The notes under the pieces: generated by a model | Database searches by the model: none | Seen by the model: only the letters and a program-made list of their open reading frames with translations | Told to the model about the DNA's origin: nothing | Assembly: GCA_964642165.1 (NCBI GenBank) | Contig: CAZXOC010000136.1 | Span: 1-18,582 of the forward strand | DNA: 18,582 nucleotides | Reading direction: 5' to 3' | Source of the DNA: CAYRVX01 sp964642165 | GTDB taxonomy: Bacteria > Planctomycetota > Phycisphaerae > SM23-33 | Translations under genes and position numbers: made by a program | Shown: piece after piece, positions 14,238-18,582 of the stretch | Position numbering within the stretch: the first letter of the stretch is position 1 | How the letters are laid out: every line of letters begins with the position of its first letter

Positions 14238-15005
14238 ATGGCCATCGAGATCGATCTCAGCGGGCACCTCGCGCTGGTGACGGGGGCCTCGGGCGAGCTG
14301 GGCCGGCCCATCACGCGAACGCTCGCCACGTGCGGCGCCGACGTCGTCATCCACTACTTCCGCGGCGCGGACCGGGCCGAGAAGCTGCTGCAGGAGGTCC
14401 GCGCCCTCGGCGTGCGGGCGATGACCGTCCAGGCCGACGTGACCGACGAGGCCTCCGTCCTGGCGATGAGGGACGCCGTCGCCGCCGAGCTGGGCGAGCC
14501 GGACATCCTCGTCAACAACGCCGTCAGCCAGTACGAGTGGGCGACGATCCTCAAGCAGCCCGTGGCGGACTACGAGGACCAGTTCCGCTCCTGCGTGCTC
14601 CAGACGGTGCTGATGGCCAAGGCGTTCGTGCCCGCGATGATCGCGAGGAAGTACGGGCGCATCGTCGTGACCAACACGGAATGCGCGATGCAGTGCTGGC
14701 CGGGGCAGTCGGCGTACGCCTCGGCGAAGCGCGGGCTGGACGGCATCGCCCGCATCCTGGCCAAGGAGGTCGGCGAGCACGAGATCACCGTCAACCAGGT
14801 CGCCCCCGGCTGGATGATCAGCGACAAGACGCGCGCGTCCGGCAGCCAGCGCCAGCCGCACTACGACCAGAAGGTCCCGATGGGCCACCGCGGCGAGGAC
14901 CAGGAGATCGCCAACGCCGTGGCCTTCCTGGCGTCGGACCTGGCCAAGTTCATCACGGGCGTGTACCTGCCGGTCTGCGGCGGCGGCGTCATGCCGCGGA
15001 TCTGA
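14238..15005 (+). CDS. Short-chain dehydrogenase/reductase (SDR)
   Basis: 255 residues, full length for a classical SDR. Rossmann cofactor motif VTGASGELG (14-22), ADVTD with Asp68, NNAV (93-96), and the catalytic YASAK (Tyr160, Lys164). Two departures: the cofactor loop reads GxxGxxG as in extended SDRs rather than TGxxxGxG, and the residue 13 before the catalytic Tyr, normally Ser, is Thr147. The enzyme should oxidise a hydroxyl or reduce a ketone with NAD(P); sugar or sugar-acid substrates are plausible given the aldolase beside it. Ribosome site GGGAG upstream. Cytoplasmic. Convergent with the aldolase gene. Confidence 0.92.
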   Translation: MAIEIDLSGHLALVTGASGELGRPITRTLATCGADVVIHYFRGADRAEKLLQEVRALGVRAMTVQADVTDEASVLAMRDAVAAELGEPDILVNNAVSQYEWATILKQPVADYEDQFRSCVLQTVLMAKAFVPAMIARKYGRIVVTNTECAMQCWPGQSAYASAKRGLDGIARILAKEVGEHEITVNQVAPGWMISDKTRASGSQRQPHYDQKVPMGHRGEDQEIANAVAFLASDLAKFITGVYLPVCGGGVMPRI

Positions 15006-15010
15006 CGATT

Positions 15011-15025
15011 GCGGGTTCCGCCCGC
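15011..15025. terminator. Short hairpin between the convergent SDR and aldolase genes
   Basis: GCGGG-TTCCG-CCCGC, a 5-bp stem in the 56-base gap between two convergent stops. Placement fits a terminator; the stem is short and lacks a T-run. Confidence 0.2.
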
Positions 15026-15061
15026 CGCGCGCGGCAGGTGCGCCCTCGCGGCCCGCGCGCC

Positions 15062-15856
15062 TCAGCCCCCCGCGTCGCCCAGCTCGCGCCGGAGCCGCTC
15101 CAGGTCGGCGGCCATCGCCTTGCGGAAGGCGATCAGGTCCACCTCGTGGAGGATCAGGTTCGCGCCGAGGCGCCCCCACCGGATCTCCTGCTCGATGCCC
15201 CCGGGGTAGACCACGTGGATGCCCGCCCCGACGCCGGCGGCCCGCGCCTTGGTGAGGATGGTCTCGACGGCCCGCTCGAAGGCGGCGTCGAAGTACCGCT
15301 CCGGGATGCCCAGGCTCAGCGACAGGTCGTTCGGTCCGATCAGCACGGCGTCGAGGCCCGGCACGGCGAGGATGTCGTCCAGGGCCTCCATGGCCGGTCG
15401 GCTCTCGATGTTGACGATCAGCACCTTGCCGGCGTTGCGGCGGGCGAGGTAGTCGGCCAGGGCGCCCTCGGGCTGCTCCCGGCCGGCGAGGATCCGCCGC
15501 AGGCGCTCGCCCTTGAGCGGCGCCAGCTTGACCGCGCCGCGCAGGGCCTGCACCTGCTCGGGCGTCTCGACGTACGGCGCGATCACGCCGGCCGCCCCGC
15601 CGTCCAGCACCATGCACGCGCGGTAGGGGTCGGGGCTCGGGATCCGCACGACCGGCGCGACGCCCGACGCCGCGTACGCCCGGCACATCCACGAGAGCAT
15701 CCGCCGGTCGATCGCCACGTGCTCGGTATCGATGAAGACCAGGTCCAGCCCCAGCGCAGCCGCGGCCGGCACCCAGCGCGAGGAGGTGCTGGTGACCATC
15801 GTGCCGTAGACCCGCCGGCCGGCCCGCAGGGCCTCGGAAAGCTCCCGTCCGTTCAT
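15062..15856 (-). CDS. HpcH/HpaI-family aldolase
   Basis: 264 residues, normal length for the class II pyruvate-dependent HpcH/HpaI aldolase family, which cleaves 2-keto-3-deoxy acids or 4-hydroxy-2-oxo acids to pyruvate or a related keto acid plus an aldehyde. Active-site landmarks: FIDTEH with His46, VVRIP with Arg71, VNIESRPAME with metal ligand Glu151, and GPNDLSLSLG with metal ligand Asp177. The Glu-Asp spacing of 26 matches E. coli HpaI. The start at 15856 has GAGGG upstream; the open extension to 15922 is Arg-rich and not family-like. Cytoplasmic. Next to an SDR, the pair may act on sugar acids, but the genes are convergent, not an operon. Confidence 0.92.
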   Translation of the reverse strand: MNGRELSEALRAGRRVYGTMVTSTSSRWVPAAAALGLDLVFIDTEHVAIDRRMLSWMCRAYAASGVAPVVRIPSPDPYRACMVLDGGAAGVIAPYVETPEQVQALRGAVKLAPLKGERLRRILAGREQPEGALADYLARRNAGKVLIVNIESRPAMEALDDILAVPGLDAVLIGPNDLSLSLGIPERYFDAAFERAVETILTKARAAGVGAGIHVVYPGGIEQEIRWGRLGANLILHEVDLIAFRKAMAADLERLRRELGDAGG

Positions 15857-16023
15857 GGTCCGTACCCTCGGTTGGCCGCTGCGCTCGAGGCGGAACCGCG
15901 CCCGCCTTCGCCAAGCCGCCATCAGGTTCGCCGATCGGGTCCCCCGGTGCCAGTCTCTTGCCCCGGCCGGGGGCGCTCGGGGAGATCGACCCGCCAGGAG
16001 GATCTTCCGGGCTGCAGGGAGGC

Positions 16024-16040
16024 CCGGCCTTTCAGGCCGG
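16024..16040. repeat. Perfect hairpin CCGGCCT-TTC-AGGCCGG
   Basis: Seven-base arms around a 3-base loop, about 125 bases before the transglutaminase-like gene. Could be a transcript structure or a dispersed palindromic repeat; copy number elsewhere cannot be judged from this window. Confidence 0.5.
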
Positions 16041-16062
16041 AGGAACTTCCGTCACAATCGCC

Positions 16063-16083
16063 GTATGCCGGCTCCCGGCATAC
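16063..16083. repeat. Perfect hairpin GTATGCCGG-CTC-CCGGCATAC
   Basis: Nine-base arms around a 3-base loop, 22 bases after the first hairpin and 83 bases before the start at 16167. Either an operator read as DNA or a stem in the leader RNA. Confidence 0.55.
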
Positions 16084-16166
16084 CGATAGGCGAGTTGAAT
16101 ATGAGGTCCCTGGAACCCGCGCGTCGAAGCACAGCGTGCCGGCCCGATCGGTCAGGAGAACGAATC

Positions 16167-18071
16167 ATGCGCAGAGCCGCCTGGCTGCCCCTGGTGCTGT
16201 CGCTTCTCGCCCCCCGCGGCGTCCGGGCCGCCGAGCACGCCCCGAGGGTGCTCTCCCCGCACAACGCCGACGCCTACAGCATGAAGACCTTCGCGCGGTT
16301 CGACCGGTGGAGGGAGCTGTCCGGCGACGCGAAGGTTTACGAGGTCTACAAGTACCTCGCCGACCGGCGAACGGGCATCTTCCCCATGGGGGCCGGGGCG
16401 TGGGAGGGCCGCGACGTGATGTACGAGTACGGCTACGTCCGCGACCCCGTCAAGATGATCAACGTGTACACATGCGGCTACTGCGACATGCTGGGACCCA
16501 CGATGGAGGGGATCATGACGGGCATGGGGATCGGCCGGGCACGGACGGTGAACCTGCCCGGCTTGCACCACGTGGTGGCCGAGGTCTCCTACGGGGGGCG
16601 GTGGCACTACCTCGACCTCGACCTCCGCGGCGTCTTCCGCAGGCCCGACGGGACGCTCGCCTCCACCGAAGAGGCCCGCAAGGACGCGTCGCTCTGGAAG
16701 GGGCCGCGCGGGCCGCTGCTCTTCCCCCTGGACGACCTGCCCGCCTTGCGCCGCGCCTACGCCCGCTCCCCCGTCCAGTACCGCTACGGGGTCTGCCAGG
16801 GCGGCCACACCATGGACTACCTCCTGCGGCGGGGCGAGACGTTCACCCGCTGGTGGCGGCCGCAGCAGGACCGCTGGAACCACCACGAGTCCTACCACCA
16901 GGGAGCACGCCTGGGCATCCTCAACCGACCGCCCAAGGGCCCCAAGTGCAAGCATCCGAGCTTCACGGTCCACGGCCACGGCAACGGGCGGTTCGTGTAT
17001 CGCCCGGACCTGACGAGCCAGGCCGACCTGGACGACGGCCTGTACGACGCCGCCAACGTCCGCGCCTCGAAGGCGGGCCTGACGCCCGCGGCGCCCGGCG
17101 AGGGCAGCGCGACCTTCGAAGTCCGCTCGCCCTACGTGATCGTGCCGCGGGTCGGCAAGTACGAGACGCCCGAGGACGACGTCGAGGCGTCCGTCGTGCG
17201 GATCGACGCCGCGGGGGCGAGGCTGGCGATCTCGCCCGACGGCGGCCTGACGTGGACGAAGCTCGGTCCGGCCAGCGGCGCGCACGACCTCACGCCGCAC
17301 GTGGCCGGAACGTACGGGTACCTGCTGCGGATCGACCTGGCCGGCGGCCCGGGCGAGGCGCTCATCCGCTCGATCGAGGTCACGACGTGGGTGCAGTTGC
17401 ATCCGGCCTCGCTGCCGTCGCTGCGCAAGGGGACCAACCGGATGCGCTACGTGACGGGCGACCACTACGGGCTGGCGACGCGGCTCGTCGAGATCCGCAC
17501 CAACGGGAGCGACCGGCGCGACTTCCTGAAGGTCCTCGCCGAGCCGCCTGCGGACTTCGACCCCGCGCGCAAGACCGCCCGCGCGAAGGGACGCTTCGTC
17601 GCGAAGGTCCAGGCCCCGCCGGGCACGAAGATCGCGTGGTTCTCCGGCGGGGGCAGCTTCCGGGCACACCAGGGCGACCACGCGCCGAGGACGAGGAACT
17701 CGATGGCCTGGGCCGCCGACGCGCCGCGGGACTTCAAGCCGTTCTACCGCGCCGCCGTCCCCGCGGGGCAGGCGCACTGGCACTACAACGCCGACGTGGA
17801 GGTCCGGTTGGAGTGGCCCGCGAAGACCGTCTACATCGAGTACGTCGGCGACCCCGGCGTCAACAACCTGCGGATCTACGCCCACTGCGTCGACGACCGC
17901 CCGCGCGCGCCCACGCCCGTGACCATCACCCACCGCTGGACCGAGCGAGGCGCGCCCCGCAGCCGGAGCGTCACGGTGGCCGGCGACGAAGGGACCTACG
18001 AGATCACCGCCCACGACGACCCCCACGACGTCTCGATCGAGCTGTCCGTCCCCGGCGCCGCGGGGAAGTGA
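16167..18071 (+). CDS. Large secreted transglutaminase-like protein
   Basis: 634 residues. A signal peptide (about 1-21, MRRAAWLPLVLSLLAPRGVRA) indicates export. Residues about 95-155 fit the transglutaminase-like catalytic core: Cys106 (GYCDMLGPTM), His135 (LHHVVAEV) and Asp150 (WHYLDLD) in the correct order and spacing. The remainder (from about 300) is strand-rich with ISPDGGLTWTKL and further beta-sandwich-like segments, probably binding modules. Transglutaminase-fold proteins in bacteria are usually proteases or peptide/amide hydrolases rather than cross-linkers, so envelope or matrix protein processing is a reasonable guess. AGGAG lies 10 bases before the chosen start. No neighbour is co-transcribed. 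Overall domain architecture not recognised. Confidence 0.75.
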   Translation: MRRAAWLPLVLSLLAPRGVRAAEHAPRVLSPHNADAYSMKTFARFDRWRELSGDAKVYEVYKYLADRRTGIFPMGAGAWEGRDVMYEYGYVRDPVKMINVYTCGYCDMLGPTMEGIMTGMGIGRARTVNLPGLHHVVAEVSYGGRWHYLDLDLRGVFRRPDGTLASTEEARKDASLWKGPRGPLLFPLDDLPALRRAYARSPVQYRYGVCQGGHTMDYLLRRGETFTRWWRPQQDRWNHHESYHQGARLGILNRPPKGPKCKHPSFTVHGHGNGRFVYRPDLTSQADLDDGLYDAANVRASKAGLTPAAPGEGSATFEVRSPYVIVPRVGKYETPEDDVEASVVRIDAAGARLAISPDGGLTWTKLGPASGAHDLTPHVAGTYGYLLRIDLAGGPGEALIRSIEVTTWVQLHPASLPSLRKGTNRMRYVTGDHYGLATRLVEIRTNGSDRRDFLKVLAEPPADFDPARKTARAKGRFVAKVQAPPGTKIAWFSGGGSFRAHQGDHAPRTRNSMAWAADAPRDFKPFYRAAVPAGQAHWHYNADVEVRLEWPAKTVYIEYVGDPGVNNLRIYAHCVDDRPRAPTPVTITHRWTERGAPRSRSVTVAGDEGTYEITAHDDPHDVSIELSVPGAAGK

Positions 18072-18193
18072 ACTCGCGCCGGGCGCCCCCCCACGCGGGC
18101 GGCCGCACTTGACCACGGCCGGGCCTCCGCCTTGCCCGTCGGCTTCCCGCGAACCGCGTTCATCTCGATATGCCGCGCCGCCTGGAGCAGATC

Positions 18194-18231
18194 GGGCTAC
18201 TTTCCCGCATGATGGCAGGCTACTTTTCCGC
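18194..18231. repeat. Imperfect 15-base direct repeats, possible transposon end
   Basis: GGGCTACTTTCCCGC (18194-18208) and AGGCTACTTTTCCGC (18217-18231) agree at 13 of 15 positions with a 23-base period. Repeated transposase-binding boxes like this occur at ends of some insertion sequences such as the IS21 family; that link is an inference, as no transposase gene is present. The preceding bases 18072-18193 hold no recognisable gene. A stem CCGCGGGC/GCCCGCGG follows at 18246-18270. Confidence 0.35.
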
Positions 18232-18282
18232 CTTGGTCTCGTCGTCCGCGGGCGCTGCGGGAGCCCGCGGGCCCGGCCGCTG

Positions 18283-18582
18283 ATGCGCAATTCGGCCATC
18301 ATGGCGCGGGCGGCGAAGGACTCCAAGCTCAAGAGGCGGACGCTGACGAAGCTGTACAACGAGCGCCCGACGTGGCCGAAGCCGGCCCGCCGCGAGCTGG
18401 GCGCGGCCGTCCTGGCCGCCCACGCCGCCACCGACCCCGACGGTGAGTGGCGCGAGGACTGGGCGGATGAGTGGTTCGACACCGGCGCCGGCCAGCCCCT
18501 CCCCGAAGGCCACCCCCTCGCCGCCCGCCGAGCCGAGACCGACCAGCACGTCCTGGCCAATCTCCTCCGCCTCAACCTCGCG
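18283..18582 (+). pseudogene. C-terminal remnant of a DNA methyltransferase (open at right edge)
   Basis: One hundred in-frame codons to the window end. RTLTKLYNERPTWPKPARRE, then LGAAVLAAHA and, near the end, HVLANLLRLNLA, match the C-terminal tail seen in class I DNA methyltransferases of type IIG and BREX-like kind (pattern TLxxLYNxRPxWLxxAH..LD.AV..AY, then LLxLN). No SAM-binding or NPPY catalytic motif lies upstream and the frame before it is unrelated sequence, so only the tail survives. ATG 18283 is the first Met of the recognisable stretch, not necessarily a start. Together with the preceding repeats this suggests an insertion-damaged restriction/defence gene. Confidence 0.5.

Larger units (their letters stand above)
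15857..16166. other. 310-base non-coding region between divergent genes
   Basis: It separates the aldolase (minus) from the transglutaminase-like gene (plus). No convincing coding frame. It holds two perfect hairpins (16024-16040 and 16063-16083, listed separately) and a GGAACTT block at 16043-16049 between them. I found no convincing -35/-10 pair for the plus gene. An in-frame ATG at 16101 could extend that gene but has no ribosome site and would bury the signal peptide. Confidence 0.6.

Noticed and set aside
14174..18112. A 1312-codon open frame on the plus strand
   Set aside because: It runs out of frame through the SDR and transglutaminase genes and antisense to the aldolase, with Arg/Gly/Pro-rich sequence; GC-rich shadow.
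18220..18549. A 109-codon minus-strand frame at the right edge
   Set aside because: The plus strand encodes a recognisable methyltransferase tail; the minus frame has no recognisable motif.
16152..18575. An 807-codon minus-strand frame opposite the transglutaminase-like gene
   Set aside because: No signal peptide, motif or ribosome site, and the plus-strand protein has a coherent catalytic core.

Overview
The window is very GC-rich with short, tightly packed operons on both strands. Its protein families (twin-arginine-exported TIM-barrel proteins, xylose-isomerase-like sugar isomerases, a DUF5060-type glycoside hydrolase with a thrombospondin-3 tail, an ECF sigma/anti-sigma pair, an HpcH/HpaI aldolase, secreted proteins with no close family) fit an environmental Planctomycetota chromosome. 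That assignment is an inference from gene content; no rRNA or other marker gene is present.

Layout: (1) 1-3183, minus strand: a three-gene operon, cupin > sugar isomerase/epimerase > secreted DUF5060 glycoside hydrolase. Junctions overlap or lie 3 bp apart, and the hydrolase is cut by the left edge. It looks like a carbohydrate-use operon. (2) 3369-4271, plus: an exported, aldo/keto-reductase-like TIM-barrel protein. (3) 4327-8918, minus: a two-gene unit made of an AlbA_2(Schlafen-type)/GHKL ATPase protein and an 1131-residue STAND protein with the order nucleotidyl-cyclase-like domain, NACHT NTPase, HEAT repeats. Stop and start share one base. This is the best candidate in the window for an undescribed conflict or signalling system. 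(4) 9193-9732, plus, divergent from it: a TrmO/TsaA-family protein that unexpectedly carries a twin-arginine signal. (5) 9789-12232, minus: ECF sigma factor > membrane anti-sigma-like protein > secreted coiled-coil protein. (6) 12452-14136, plus, divergent from the sigma gene: a small secreted protein and a membrane-anchored deiminase-fold protein, coupled by one shared base. A TGTAACA direct repeat and an ECF-like promoter lie between the two operons, so both may belong to one envelope regulon. (7) 14238-15005, plus: an SDR oxidoreductase with unusual active-site residues. (8) 15062-15856, minus: an HpcH/HpaI aldolase. (9) 16167-18071, plus: a large secreted transglutaminase-like protein behind a non-coding region with two perfect hairpins. 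(10) 18194-18582: two imperfect repeats that could be a transposon end, followed by the C-terminal remnant of a DNA methyltransferase, cut by the right edge.

The metabolic genes (cupin, isomerase, hydrolase, SDR, aldolase) suggest sugar or sugar-acid breakdown. The NACHT pair and the methyltransferase remnant are typical of defence-type accessory DNA. Because of the GC content, long antisense frames run opposite nearly every real gene, including one of 950 codons; these were discarded on the basis of protein content. No rRNA, tRNA or CRISPR array was seen.
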